A model generated the notes under the pieces. That model saw nothing but the letters and a program-made list of their open reading frames with translations, had not been told where the DNA came from and did no database searches. A stretch of DNA of 64,000 nucleotides, taken from Gammaproteobacteria bacterium (GTDB lineage Bacteria; Pseudomonadota; Gammaproteobacteria; JAABTG01). The translations under genes and the position numbers were made by a program. The DNA lies in contig JAXHLS010000002.1 in NCBI GenBank assembly GCA_034522055.1, positions 1,550,001-1,614,000 of the forward strand, read 5' to 3'. Shown here piece after piece: positions 42,569 through 51,569 of the stretch. The stretch's first letter is position 1, and each line of letters opens with the position of its first letter.

Positions 42569-42603
42569 CGGGCAGGAGAAGATGGCCCGGTGCCACCTTC
42601 CCC

Positions 42604-42632
42604 TGGATGCCGGATCAAGCCCGGCATGACGG
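42604..42632. repeat. Palindromic REP-type sequence
   Basis: TGGATGCCGGATCAAGCCCG followed by GCATGACGG contains the hairpin GCCGG-atcaag-CCGGC. This sequence is very common between genes in proteobacterial genomes. It lies between the convergent HDOD and gcvPB genes and may help terminate both. Confidence 0.7.
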
Positions 42633-42690
42633 TCGAGACAGGGACACGGCGTCCCCGGTTCACCCGCAGGTTCCGGCAACGGCCGTGGCC

Positions 42691-44205
42691 TCAGGCCTGC
42701 CTGGCCTCCTCGACCTCCGGGGCCGTTGCCGGCGCCTCCTCCTGGGCAGGGCGCCAGCGCAGGTCCAACTGGCGAGCCGCCCGGACATCGTCCAGGCGCC
42801 GCACCGGGGTGGTGTAGGGGGCGCCGCGCACGTAGTCGGGCCGGGTCCCGGCCTCCTTGCGGATGGCGGCCATGGCGGCCACGAACTCGTCCAACACCTC
42901 CCGGCTCTCGGTCTCCGTGGGCTCGATGAGCAGGCATTCGGGCACCAGCAGCGGAAAATAGGTGGTGGGGGCGTGGTGGCCGTAATCCAGCAGGCGCTTG
43001 GCGAAATCCATGGCGGTGACGCCGAAAGCCTTGGCCTCGCGGCGCAGGGTGACGATGAACTCATGGGTGGGCCGGCGGTCGGGATAGGCCAGCTCGAAGC
43101 CCTCCTCGCGCAGCCGGGTGGCCAGGTAGGCGGCGTTGAGGGTGGCGAACTCCGCCACCCGCTCCATGCCCTCGCGCCCCAGCAACAGGGCGTAGATGTA
43201 GGCACGCATGAGGATGCCGGCGTTGCCCATGAACGCCGACAGGCGGCCGATGGACTGGGGGCGATCGCGCTCCGTGAGCCAGCGGTACACGCCGTCCTCC
43301 TCGGTGACCATAGGCACCGGCAGGAAGGGCCGCAGGCGCTCCCCCACCCCCACCGGGCCGGCCCCCGGGCCGCCGCCGCCGTGGGGGGTGGAGAAGGTCT
43401 TGTGGAGATTCATGTGCACCACGTCGAAGCCCATGTCGCCGGGGCGGGTGCGGCCGAGGATGGCGTTGAGGTTGGCGCCGTCGTAGTAGAGCAGGCCGCC
43501 GGCCTCGTGGACGATGCGGGCGATGGCCGCGATGTGGCGCTCGAACACCCCGAGGGTGGAGGGGTTGGTGAGCATGATGCCCGCGGTATGGGGCCCCACC
43601 GCCGCCTTGAGCTTGTCGATGTCCACGTCCCCCACGGCGTCGGTGGGGATCTCCTTCACCTTGAAGCCGCACATCACCGCGGTGGCGGGATTGGTGCCGT
43701 GGGCGGCGTCGGGCACCAGCACCTCGGTGCGCTCATGGTCGCCGCGGGCCACGTGGTAGGCCCGGATCATGGCCATGCCCGTGAACTCCCCCTGGGCCCC
43801 CGCCATGGGGGTGAGGGAGACCTCCTGCATGCCGGTGACGCTTTTCAATATCTCCTGGAGGTCGAACATGGAACGCAGGAAGCCCTGGCTGTGACTGTCA
43901 GGGGCCAGGGGGTGGCGGTCGACGATACCCGGCAGGCCGGCCAGAGTGTTGCAGGCCCGCGGGTTGTATTTCATGGTGCAGGAGCCGAGCGGATAGAAGT
44001 GGGTGTCGATGGAGAAGTTCTTCTGGGACAGGCGGGTGTAGTGGCGCACCGCCTCCAGCTCCGATACCCGGGGCAGCTCCGGCTCCGCGCCGCGCAGCAG
44101 CTCCGGGGGCAGGTCGCTCACGGTGCCCGCTGCGTCGGAACCCCCGGCGTCGAAACGATGGGCGCCACTGCGCCGGCCGGCGCGGGAATGTTCGAAAATC
44201 ACCAT
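42691..44205 (-). CDS. gcvPB: GcvPB, glycine dehydrogenase (decarboxylating) subunit 2
   Basis: PLP-binding half of the two-subunit P protein of the glycine cleavage system. 504 residues from ATG 44205 ([20 protein letters not shown]). The PLP lysine is in [20 protein letters not shown] (about K269). SCTMKYNPR and [13 protein letters not shown] are also conserved. An open frame continues upstream to 44466 but belongs to the tpx region. Separated from gcvPA by the tpx gene, an unusual insertion within this operon. Confidence 0.96.
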   Translation of the reverse strand: MVIFEHSRAGRRSGAHRFDAGGSDAAGTVSDLPPELLRGAEPELPRVSELEAVRHYTRLSQKNFSIDTHFYPLGSCTMKYNPRACNTLAGLPGIVDRHPLAPDSHSQGFLRSMFDLQEILKSVTGMQEVSLTPMAGAQGEFTGMAMIRAYHVARGDHERTEVLVPDAAHGTNPATAVMCGFKVKEIPTDAVGDVDIDKLKAAVGPHTAGIMLTNPSTLGVFERHIAAIARIVHEAGGLLYYDGANLNAILGRTRPGDMGFDVVHMNLHKTFSTPHGGGGPGAGPVGVGERLRPFLPVPMVTEEDGVYRWLTERDRPQSIGRLSAFMGNAGILMRAYIYALLLGREGMERVAEFATLNAAYLATRLREEGFELAYPDRRPTHEFIVTLRREAKAFGVTAMDFAKRLLDYGHHAPTTYFPLLVPECLLIEPTETESREVLDEFVAAMAAIRKEAGTRPDYVRGAPYTTPVRRLDDVRAARQLDLRWRPAQEEAPATAPEVEEARQA

Positions 44206-44266
44206 ACTGGAATCGTCCTCGAATCTGGAAATAAATGGCCCGGGCGCCCCTGCGCCCGGGGGGCGG

Positions 44267-44764
44267 CTACAGGGCCGCCATGGCCTGGTCGTAATCGGGC
44301 TCCTGGGCGATCTCGGGCACCAGTTCGCTATGCACCACCCTGTCGTCCCCGTCCAGCACCAGCACGGCACGGGCGGTGATACCGGCCAGGGGGCCGTCGA
44401 CGATGAACACGCCGTAGTCCTTCGCAAATTCCTTGCCCCGCATGAGGGACAGGGTCTCCACGCCATCCACTCCCTCGGCGGTACAGAAGCGTCCGTTGGC
44501 GAAGGGCAGGTCGGCGGAGACGATCAACACCACCACGTCGTCGCGATTCGCCACCAGCTCGTTGAAGCGCTTGGTGGAGGTGGCGCAGACCGGGGTGTCG
44601 AGGCTGGGCACGATGGACAGGAGCTTCTTCTTGCCGGCGTAATCCTTGAGACTCACGTCCTCCAGCTTGTTGTTCACCAGGGTGAAATCGGGGGCCCTGT
44701 CGCCCACCGCCGGCAGTTCGCCATTGGTGTTGATGGGGGTGCCTTCGAGTGTGACGGTCGCCAT
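44267..44764 (-). CDS. tpx: Tpx, atypical 2-Cys thiol peroxidase
   Basis: 165 residues starting [20 protein letters not shown]. Peroxidatic Cys60 in [14 protein letters not shown] and resolving Cys94 in [11 protein letters not shown], the Tpx spacing. Reduces hydroperoxides in the cytoplasm or periplasm with thioredoxin; no signal peptide is seen. It is placed between gcvPA (16 bases upstream) and gcvPB (61 bases downstream) on the same strand, so it should share the riboswitch-controlled transcript. Confidence 0.96.
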   Translation of the reverse strand: MATVTLEGTPINTNGELPAVGDRAPDFTLVNNKLEDVSLKDYAGKKKLLSIVPSLDTPVCATSTKRFNELVANRDDVVVLIVSADLPFANGRFCTAEGVDGVETLSLMRGKEFAKDYGVFIVDGPLAGITARAVLVLDGDDRVVHSELVPEIAQEPDYDQAMAAL

Positions 44765-44780
44765 ATCCCTTACTCCTAAG

Positions 44781-46178
44781 TTACACGTTCGGTTGCACCG
44801 GGTGCCCCGGGGCGCCCGGCCTGGCCAGGATCCGCTCCAGGTGAGCGGCGTAATCATCGATGTCCTCGGTCACCCGCTTCTCGGTGGCGCACACCAGCAG
44901 CCCGTTGCCGAGTTCCGGGTAGTAGTCCTCCAGGGGCACGCCGGCGAGAATGTTGTGCTCCGCCATGGCCCGCAATAACCCGCCCGCATCCACCGGGGCC
45001 CGCAGGGCCACCTCGTGGAAGAAGGGGCCGTCGAACAGGGGCTCCATCCCCAGGGCGGTGACGCGCTTCGCCAGAGCCACGGTGTTGCGATGGCTGGCGG
45101 CGGCGGCCTCCTTCAGGCCATCGGGTCCGAGGATGGCCATGTGGATGGTGGCGGCGGTGACCATGAGGCCCTGGTTGGTGCAGATGTTCGAGGTGGCCTT
45201 GGAGCGCCGGATATGCTGCTCGCGGGCCTGCAGGGTCAGGGTGAAGCCGGTGTTGCCGTCCATATCCACGGTGCGGCCGACGATGCGGCCCGGCATCTGG
45301 CGCACGTGCTCCTGTTTGCAGCACATGAAACCGAAATAGGGACCGCCCGAGGCCATGGGGATCCCCAGGGGCTGGCCCTCGCCGCAGGCGATGTCCGCCC
45401 CTTGGCCGCGGCTGCCCCAGCGGCCCGGCGGCTTGAGCAGGGCCAGGGCCAGGGGGTTCACCACGGCGATGGTGAGCATGCCCTTGGCGCCGGCCCAGTC
45501 GGTGAGGGCGTCCACCTCCTCCAGCACGCCGAAGAAGTTGGGCTGCGGTACCACCAGGGCGGCGTAGTCGTCCTCGAAGGCCGCCAGGGCCGCGGGATCG
45601 GTGCGGCCGCTGACGGCATCGTAGGGCACCTCCACCAGTTCGATGCCCTGGTTATGCACGATGGCCGCTACCACGCGTCGGTACACCGGATGCACCGAGG
45701 CGGGCACCAGGACCTTGCGGCTGCCCTTGCGCCCCCCCAGACGCACCGCCGTGAGCACCGCCTCGGCCAGCGCCGAGGCACCGTCGTAGAGGGAGGCGTT
45801 GGAGGCATCCATGGCCGTCAGGGAGGTCATCATGGACTGGAACTCGTAGATGACCTGGAGGGTGCCCTGGCTGGCCTCCGCCTGGTAGGGGGTATACGCG
45901 GAGTAGAATTCGCCGCGAGTCGCCACCTCCCAGACCGCCGCCGGGATGTGATGGTCATAGGCACCGGCGCCGAGGAAACACAGGGTGCCGGAGTCCTCGG
46001 CGGCCCGCTTCTTCAACAGCCGTGCCACCTCCGCCTCGCTGCGACCGGGGGGCACACCGTCGAGGCCCCGACAACGCAGGTTGGCGGGGATCTCCTCGAA
46101 CAGGGCATCGATGGAATCGGCGCCGATACGCTGGAGCATCTCCTGCACATCGGTCTCGGTATGGGGTATGAACGGCAC
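44781..46178 (-). CDS. gcvPA: GcvPA, glycine dehydrogenase (decarboxylating) subunit 1
   Basis: 465 residues, [20 protein letters not shown] onward, with [20 protein letters not shown] and [20 protein letters not shown], the signatures of the alpha subunit of split glycine decarboxylase. This subunit lacks the PLP lysine and pairs with GcvPB. It lies 12 bases after gcvH. Enteric bacteria have a single fused GcvP; split forms occur in many bacteria. Confidence 0.96.
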   Translation of the reverse strand: MPFIPHTETDVQEMLQRIGADSIDALFEEIPANLRCRGLDGVPPGRSEAEVARLLKKRAAEDSGTLCFLGAGAYDHHIPAAVWEVATRGEFYSAYTPYQAEASQGTLQVIYEFQSMMTSLTAMDASNASLYDGASALAEAVLTAVRLGGRKGSRKVLVPASVHPVYRRVVAAIVHNQGIELVEVPYDAVSGRTDPAALAAFEDDYAALVVPQPNFFGVLEEVDALTDWAGAKGMLTIAVVNPLALALLKPPGRWGSRGQGADIACGEGQPLGIPMASGGPYFGFMCCKQEHVRQMPGRIVGRTVDMDGNTGFTLTLQAREQHIRRSKATSNICTNQGLMVTAATIHMAILGPDGLKEAAAASHRNTVALAKRVTALGMEPLFDGPFFHEVALRAPVDAGGLLRAMAEHNILAGVPLEDYYPELGNGLLVCATEKRVTEDIDDYAAHLERILARPGAPGHPVQPNV

Positions 46179-46190
46179 GTCTACGGCCTC

Positions 46191-46586
46191 CTAGTCGTCT
46201 TCTTCCTCGGCCACCGCCGTGTAGGCGTCGGCGTCGAGCAACTCGTCCAACTCGGCGGGGACGGACAGTTTCACCTTGGCGATCCAGCCGTCGCCATACG
46301 GATCGCCATTGATCGCCTCGGGGGTATCGCCCAGGGTCTCGTTGACCTCCACCACCTCGCCGGAGACGGGGCTGAAGAGGTCCGAGGCGGCTTTCACCGA
46401 CTCCACCACCCCCATCTCGTCGCCCACGGCGATGGCCTGCCCCACCTCGGGCAGTTCCACGAACACCAGGTCCCCCAGGGACTCTTGGGCGTGGTCCGTA
46501 ATCCCCAGGGTCACCACACCGTTGCCCTCGTCGCGGACCCACTCGTGGGATGGGCTATAACGCAGGTCTTTTGGAATGTCACTCAT
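46191..46586 (-). CDS. gcvH: GcvH, lipoyl carrier H protein
   Basis: 131 residues. The lipoylation site is in [20 protein letters not shown] (about K64), preceded by [20 protein letters not shown]. Carries the aminomethyl group from the P to the T protein. A run of acidic residues ends the protein (VAEEEDD). 74 bases separate it from gcvT upstream. Confidence 0.96.
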   Translation of the reverse strand: MSDIPKDLRYSPSHEWVRDEGNGVVTLGITDHAQESLGDLVFVELPEVGQAIAVGDEMGVVESVKAASDLFSPVSGEVVEVNETLGDTPEAINGDPYGDGWIAKVKLSVPAELDELLDADAYTAVAEEEDD

Positions 46587-46660
46587 CGTGCTTTGCTCCG
46601 GTTTTCAAGGTTTATGACGGGTGTGACGGCCGCCATTGCGGCCGCTACCGTCGTTATAGC

Positions 46661-47746
46661 TCAGATATGGAGATTTGGTTGGCCGTTCTTGACGAAGGGG
46701 GGTCTGCTGATGATGACGTCATGGAGGCGCCCGCGGATCTCCACCTGCGCCGAGGTGGTGCCGGCGGGCACCCGGGCCAGGGCCACGGAACGCTCCAGGG
46801 TGGGAGCGAAGCTGCCGCTGGTGGTCTCCCCCTCGCCCTTGTCCGTGATGACCTTCTGGTGACCGCGCAGCACGCCGCGGCCCTCCAGCACCAGCCCCAC
46901 CAGGATCCGTGCTGGCCCCGCCGCCCGCTGGGCCTCCAGGGCCTGGCGGCCGATGAAGTCGCGCTCGGCAGGCTCCCAGGCCACGGTCCAGCCGAGGGCG
47001 CTCTCCAGGGGCGTGGTGTCCTCGTCCATGTCGCTACCGTAGAGATTGAGTCCCGCCTCCAGGCGCAGGGTATCCCGCGCCCCCAGGCCCGTGGGGGCCA
47101 CCCCGCGGGCCGCCAGCCGCGCCCACAGGTCGGCGGCCGCGTCGCCGGGCACGATGATCTCGTAGCCATCCTCGCCGGTGTAGCCGGTGCGGGCCACGAA
47201 CAGCCCGTCGCCGGCCAGGGCGTGAAAGCGCTCGAGGTCCGCCAGCCCCGCCGCCAGGCCGTCGGACACCACACCGTGGACCGCATCCCGCGCCGCCGGG
47301 CCCTGGACGGCGATCATGGCCAGATCGGGACGTTCGGTCACCGCCACGTCGAAGTCCGCGGCCCACTCCCTGATCCATGCCAGATCCTTGTCCCGGGTGC
47401 CGGCGTTCACCACCATGCGGTAGGCGCCGTCATCCCGGCGGTAGACGATGAGGTCGTCCTTGATGCCCCCGGCGGGATTGAGCATGCAGGTGTAGAGGGC
47501 GGCACCCGAGGTCTGAAGCTTGGCCACGTCGTTGGCCAGGAGGTGACGCAGGAAATCCCGGGTGGCGGCCCCGGCGAGGTCCACCACGGCCATGTGGGAG
47601 ACATCGAACATGCCCGCGGCCTGGCGCACCTGGCGATGCTCGTTGAGCTGGGAGCCGTAGTGGATGGGCATGTCCCAGCCGGCGAAATCCACCATCTTCG
47701 CGCCGCTGGCCACGTGGCTGTCGTACAGGGGTGTCTGGCGTCCCAT
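46661..47746 (-). CDS. gcvT: GcvT, aminomethyltransferase (T protein)
   Basis: 361 residues starting MGRQTPLYDSHVASGAKMVD, FAGWDMPIHYGSQLNEHRQV. Later FDVSHMAVVDLAG, RTGYTGEDGYEIIVP and the C-terminal IGRQALEAQ region are typical. Transfers the methylene group from the lipoylated H protein to tetrahydrofolate. First gene of gcvT-gcvH-gcvPA-tpx-gcvPB, directly downstream of a glycine riboswitch. Confidence 0.96.
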   Translation of the reverse strand: MGRQTPLYDSHVASGAKMVDFAGWDMPIHYGSQLNEHRQVRQAAGMFDVSHMAVVDLAGAATRDFLRHLLANDVAKLQTSGAALYTCMLNPAGGIKDDLIVYRRDDGAYRMVVNAGTRDKDLAWIREWAADFDVAVTERPDLAMIAVQGPAARDAVHGVVSDGLAAGLADLERFHALAGDGLFVARTGYTGEDGYEIIVPGDAAADLWARLAARGVAPTGLGARDTLRLEAGLNLYGSDMDEDTTPLESALGWTVAWEPAERDFIGRQALEAQRAAGPARILVGLVLEGRGVLRGHQKVITDKGEGETTSGSFAPTLERSVALARVPAGTTSAQVEIRGRLHDVIISRPPFVKNGQPNLHI

Positions 47747-47774
47747 AACCTTCGGTACTCCTCAAGTCTTAAGG

Positions 47775-47810
47775 CAAAAAAAACGGCTGCGGCCCCGCAG
47801 GCCTCAGCCG
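47775..47810 (-). terminator. Intrinsic terminator of the glycine riboswitch
   Basis: On the minus strand CGGCTGAGGCCTGCGGGGCC then GCAGCCG folds into a GC hairpin followed by eight T residues. It sits between the second aptamer and gcvT. Glycine binding is expected to favour readthrough (ON switch), as in other gcvT leaders; this is inference. Confidence 0.85.
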
Positions 47811-48015
47811 CTCCTCTGTACCTTTACCTGAGAGTTTCGCGGTTGCATGGCAACCCCTCGCCCCATCGGTGGGCCCCTCGACGCGCCACGCGCCCCTGGG
47901 GCCACTCTCCAGAGTCGGTATACCTCCCGCGGTCCTTTTGCCTGAGCGATTCCGAGCACGTTGCGCCTTCGGCGCCGGCCAGCGAGGGGCCGGTCTCTCC
48001 CACGGGTGTTAACCG
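47811..48015 (-). promoter_or_regulatory. Tandem glycine riboswitch upstream of gcvT
   Basis: Two aptamers read on the minus strand. The first contains GGGAGAGACCGG, GCGCCGAAGGCGCAAC and CTCAGGCAAAAGGACCGCGG. The second contains CTCTGGAGAGTGG, CACCGATGGGGCGAGG and AACTCTCAGGTAAAGGTACA followed by GAGG. These match the conserved cores of glycine-I and glycine-II aptamers, with a short linker. Combined with the downstream terminator it should control the whole gcv operon and tpx at transcription elongation. Confidence 0.95.
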
Positions 48016-48022
48016 AGACCCG

Positions 48023-48051
48023 ACTATAACCCCCTGAAGGGGCGAAACCAA
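48023..48051 (-). promoter_or_regulatory. Sigma-70-type promoter for the gcv leader
   Basis: Minus strand TTGGTT (48046-48051) and TATAGT (48023-48028) with 17 bases between. It would start transcription about 7 bases later, just ahead of the first aptamer. The remaining 48052-48253 up to lemA shows no gene. Confidence 0.65.
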
Positions 48052-48253
48052 CCCACCGGCCACCGGGTTCGCGACGCCATCGCGCGCAGCGCGCAGCACG
48101 GCCCGTCCCCAGGACTCAATGATCCCCCGGCCACGTCGCTACATCGGGGAGACATGCCGCGTCCCGGGGTCCGGGCGGCGCGGCACCGGCAGGGGGTTAG
48201 AATCCCCTTACCGCCGCGCCGCTACGGGCGCCCAACCTCGAAGGAGTAACACC

Positions 48254-48826
48254 ATGGAAATCGGCACCTTCATTTTCTGGGGCATCGTCGCCCTGGTCCT
48301 CGTCTATGCCGCCCTCGTCTACAACAACCTGGTGCGGCTGAAGCACAACGTATCCCAGGCATGGTCCAACATCGACGTGCTGCTCAAGCAGCGCCACGAC
48401 GAGCTGCCCAAGCTGGTGGAGACCTGCAAGCAGTACATGACCTACGAGCAGGAAACCCTGGAGAAGGTCATGCGGGCCCGTTCGGCGGTGCAGAACGCCC
48501 GCGCCGGCGGCGATGTGGGCGCCCTCGGCCCCGCCGAGACCCAGCTGCGCTCCGGGCTCATGAACCTGTTCGCGGTGGCCGAGGCCTATCCCGAACTCAA
48601 GGCCAACGAGAGCTTCCAGCACCTGCAGGCCCGCATCACCGGCCTCGAGAACGCCATCGCCGATCGCCGCGAGTTCTACAACGACAGTGTCAACATCAAC
48701 AACATCCGCGTCGAGCAGTTCCCCGACCTGGTGGTCGCGAGGCTGTTGGGCTTCGGCCCCCGGGAGCTGCTGGAGTTCTCCGAGGAGGAGACCCGCGACG
48801 TGGACGTGAAGGCCCTGTTCTCCTGA
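48254..48826 (+). CDS. lemA: LemA family protein
   Basis: 190 residues from ATG 48254 with AAGGAG upstream. An N-terminal membrane helix (FIFWGIVALVLVYAALVYNN) is followed by a four-helix LemA bundle: LVRLKHNVSQAWSNIDVLLK, QRHDELPKLVETCKQYM, and FYNDSVNINNIRVEQFPDL. The membrane-anchored helical protein has no defined biochemical role. One base separates its stop from the next gene, so the two are co-translated. Confidence 0.92.
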   Translation: MEIGTFIFWGIVALVLVYAALVYNNLVRLKHNVSQAWSNIDVLLKQRHDELPKLVETCKQYMTYEQETLEKVMRARSAVQNARAGGDVGALGPAETQLRSGLMNLFAVAEAYPELKANESFQHLQARITGLENAIADRREFYNDSVNINNIRVEQFPDLVVARLLGFGPRELLEFSEEETRDVDVKALFS

Positions 48827-48827
48827 T

Positions 48828-49751
48828 ATGGACCCCACCGCCGTGGACCCCGCGGGCTACTGGATAGCCCTGGCCCTGGCGGTGGCGGCGGCGGTGGGGG
48901 GGCTGGTGGGGTCCATCGTGTTCTACCGCCGCCTGCGCATCATCCAGGACACCCCCACCGCCAAGATACGCTCCGCCCATCAGGGCTACGTGGAACTCGA
49001 GGGTCGCCAGGAGCTGATGGACGGGGTGCCTATTGTCTCCCCCCTCACCGGCAGCCGCTGCACCTGGTACCGCTACAAGGTGGAGCAGCGCCAGACCCAC
49101 CATGTCAACGGCAAGCGCCAGACCCGCTGGCGCAAGATCCGCGGCACCACCAGCGACGAGCTGTTCCTGCTGGTGGACGACACCGGGCAGTGCATCATCG
49201 ATCCCGAGGGCGCGGCGGTCACCCCACGGGCCCGGGACGTCTGGTACGGCAACAGCCCCCAGCCGCCGGGGCCCGCGCCCGGGGGGCGCAGCTGGCTGGC
49301 CAGCGGCAACTACCGTTACACCGAGGAACGCATGCACGCAGCCGATGACCTCTACGCCATCGGCCTGCTCCGCACCGTGGGCGGCGCCGGCGACCCCGGC
49401 GATGCCCGCGAAGACCTGCGGGCCCTCCTCACGGCCTGGAAGAAAGACGCCGCGAAGATGCGCCAGTTCGACGCCGACGGCGACGGGCACGTCGACGCCG
49501 GGGAATGGGATGCCGCCCGCCGGGCCGCCCGCGACGAAGTGGTGCGGGCCCACGCCGAGCGCGCGGCCACCCCCGGCACCACCATCATGACCCGCCCCCG
49601 GGACCGGCGCCGGCCCTATATCCTGTCGGCCGTGCCGCAGGAGGGGCTCGCCCGCCGCTACGCCTGGTATGCCGCCGGGCTGCTGGCCCTGGGGGTGGCG
49701 GCGAGCACCGCCGCCCTGTGGTTCGCCCATCATCACGCGCCCCTGGCCTGA
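48828..49751 (+). CDS. GIDE-domain membrane protein with EF-hand-like loop
   Basis: 307 residues. N-terminal helix (IALALAVAAAVGGLVGSIVF), then PTAKIRSAHQGYVELEGRQE and SPLTGSRCTWYRYKVEQRQT, the core of the GIDE domain (bacterial relatives of mitochondrial MUL1-type membrane E3 ligases, without the RING). A calcium-loop-like FDADGDGHVDAGEWD lies near residue 213 and a second membrane helix at the C-terminus (AWYAAGLLALGVAASTAALW). Pairing with lemA is recurrent. Function unknown. Confidence 0.82.
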   Translation: MDPTAVDPAGYWIALALAVAAAVGGLVGSIVFYRRLRIIQDTPTAKIRSAHQGYVELEGRQELMDGVPIVSPLTGSRCTWYRYKVEQRQTHHVNGKRQTRWRKIRGTTSDELFLLVDDTGQCIIDPEGAAVTPRARDVWYGNSPQPPGPAPGGRSWLASGNYRYTEERMHAADDLYAIGLLRTVGGAGDPGDAREDLRALLTAWKKDAAKMRQFDADGDGHVDAGEWDAARRAARDEVVRAHAERAATPGTTIMTRPRDRRRPYILSAVPQEGLARRYAWYAAGLLALGVAASTAALWFAHHHAPLA

Positions 49752-49870
49752 GGCCCCCACATCGCCGTTTCCCCTTGGGGCCCCAGGACTTCTATAATCG
49801 TCTGCCGTGCGCCGCCCGCCGGCCCGAACCACCGCCGAACCAGAACCACAGGACCGCCGACATCGATCCC

Positions 49871-50596
49871 ATGCCGCATGCCCGCCCGGTGCCCGCATCC
49901 CCCGCCGGATTCGGTCTTCGCCTGCTCGGCGGCCTGCTCGCAACCTTGATGGCGGCCGCGGCCGCCGCCGAGACCCTGTATATCACCGACAACCTCCGGC
50001 TCGGCCTGCACGAATCACGCGAGCGCACCAGCGCGATCATCCAGCTCCTGCCCTCGGCCACCGAGCTCGAGGTGCTGGAGCGGGATGGCGGCTTCGTCAG
50101 GGTACGTGCCCCCGACGGCGCCGAGGGCTGGGTGGATGCCGCCTACCTCACGGCGGATCTGCCGGCGCGGCTGGAGGTGGCCGAACTCCAAAGCTGGAAG
50201 GCCACCCGCGAGGAGGAGCTCAAGGCGGCGTGGGCCGAGGTGGAGACCCTGCGGGCGGAACTCGCCCTGGCCTCCGGCACGGAGGTCCCCGATACCGCAA
50301 CCCCACCCCGGCAAGACTATCTCCAGGCCATGGAGCGTATCGCCCGCCTCGAGGACGACAACGCGGCCCTGCGGGAACTGCTGGCCCGCCAGGCCGAGGA
50401 GGCCGCCGCCCAAGCCCCCGCAGATATGCCCCGGGAGGCCACCGCCGCTCCGTCCTGGCTGCCCGCGTGGGGACCCGAATGGGCCCTGCGTGGTCTGCTC
50501 ATCGTCGCCGGCGTGCTGTTCATCGGCGGCCTCACGGCGGGCCTGTGGCTGATGGACCGCATCAACCGCCGCCGCCATGGCGGCTTCCGGGTCTAA
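49871..50596 (+). CDS. SH3-domain envelope protein (TIGR04211-like)
   Basis: 241 residues from ATG 49871: signal peptide (FGLRLLGGLLATLMAAAAAA), a bacterial SH3 domain (YITDNLRLGLHESRERTSAI to EGWVDAAYLTADLPARLE), a coiled coil (KATREEELKAAWAEVETLRA; ERIARLEDDNAALRELLARQ) and a C-terminal membrane helix (GLLIVAGVLFIGGLTAGLWL). This is the layout of the TIGR04211 SH3 family of gammaproteobacteria. The stop codon lies within the first bases of the family-A repeat. Confidence 0.85.
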   Translation: MPHARPVPASPAGFGLRLLGGLLATLMAAAAAAETLYITDNLRLGLHESRERTSAIIQLLPSATELEVLERDGGFVRVRAPDGAEGWVDAAYLTADLPARLEVAELQSWKATREEELKAAWAEVETLRAELALASGTEVPDTATPPRQDYLQAMERIARLEDDNAALRELLARQAEEAAAQAPADMPREATAAPSWLPAWGPEWALRGLLIVAGVLFIGGLTAGLWLMDRINRRRHGGFRV

Positions 50597-50793
50597 CTCT
50601 CATGGCGATACGCGCTCCTCTTTCATCATCTCGGGCGGCGCGTATCGCCATGCTCGTTCCCTCACCCCATCCCTGTACTCCGGGCATCCTGCCCTTCGCC
50701 CTGCGGGCCGCGCCAAGGCGCGTTCAAATCCGTTCCCGACGGATTTGCCCCAGAGGGAGAGGGGGAGTTCGTGCTTCGCGACTTTCACGTTAA
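50595..50793 (+). repeat. 199-bp interspersed repeat, copy 2 (family A), loop inverted
   Basis: Same length and orientation as the copy at 2186-2384, with few differences outside the hairpin. Arms at 50601-50614 and 50639-50652 are identical, but the loop 50615-50638 is the reverse complement of 2206-2229 (22 of 24 bases match after inversion). It fills the gap between the SH3 gene and xthA and ends five bases before the xthA ATG. Confidence 0.9.
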
Positions 50794-50797
50794 GGCC

Positions 50798-51565
50798 ATG
50801 CGCGTCGCCACCTGGAACGTCAACAGCCTCAAGGTGCGCCTGCCCCAGGTGCTGGACTGGCTGGCCGAACGCCAACCCGACATCCTGGCCCTCCAGGAGA
50901 CCAAGCTCACGGACGAGAATTTCCCCGCCGCCGACCTGCTGGCGGCGGGCTATCAGCCCCTCTACTCGGGCCAGAAGACCTACAACGGCGTCGCCATCCT
51001 GAGCCGCGAGCCCGCCACCGCCGTGCTGCGTGACATCCCCGGCCTGGAGGATCCCCAGCGGCGCATCCTCATCGCCTCGGTGGGCCCCCTGAGAATCATC
51101 AACCTGTACGTGGTCAATGGCCAGGAGGTGGGCTCGGACAAGTACCGCCACAAGCTGGCGTGGCTGGCGGCGGTGACCGCCCATATCGAGACCGAACTCG
51201 CCACCCACCCCCATGTAGTAGTGATGGGCGACTTCAACATCGCCCCCGACGACCGCGACGTCCATGACCCGGAGGCCTGGCGGGAACGGATCCTGTGCAG
51301 TACCCCCGAGCGCGAGGCCCTGGGAGCCATGGTGTCCCTCGGCCTGGAGGACACCTTCCGGCGCTTCAACCAGGAGCCGGGCACCTTCAGCTGGTGGGAC
51401 TACCGGGCCGCCGGTTTCCGCCGCAACCTGGGCCTGCGCATCGACCTCATCCTGGCCAGCGAGGGACTCGCCCGGGCCTGCACCGCCTGCTACGTGGAAA
51501 CCGCACCGCGGCGCCTCGAGCGCCCCTCCGACCACGCCCCCGTGGTGGCGGAGTTCGACCTCTAG
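50798..51565 (+). CDS. xthA: Exodeoxyribonuclease III (xth family AP endonuclease)
   Basis: 255 residues starting [20 protein letters not shown]. Catalytic landmarks: [14 protein letters not shown] (Glu), [33 protein letters not shown], and [14 protein letters not shown] (final Asp-His). Repairs abasic sites. The ATG is only four bases after a family-A repeat and has no clear ribosome binding site except purines of the repeat, so the repeat may supply its leader. Confidence 0.93.
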   Translation: MRVATWNVNSLKVRLPQVLDWLAERQPDILALQETKLTDENFPAADLLAAGYQPLYSGQKTYNGVAILSREPATAVLRDIPGLEDPQRRILIASVGPLRIINLYVVNGQEVGSDKYRHKLAWLAAVTAHIETELATHPHVVVMGDFNIAPDDRDVHDPEAWRERILCSTPEREALGAMVSLGLEDTFRRFNQEPGTFSWWDYRAAGFRRNLGLRIDLILASEGLARACTACYVETAPRRLERPSDHAPVVAEFDL

Positions 51566-51569
51566 CCCC

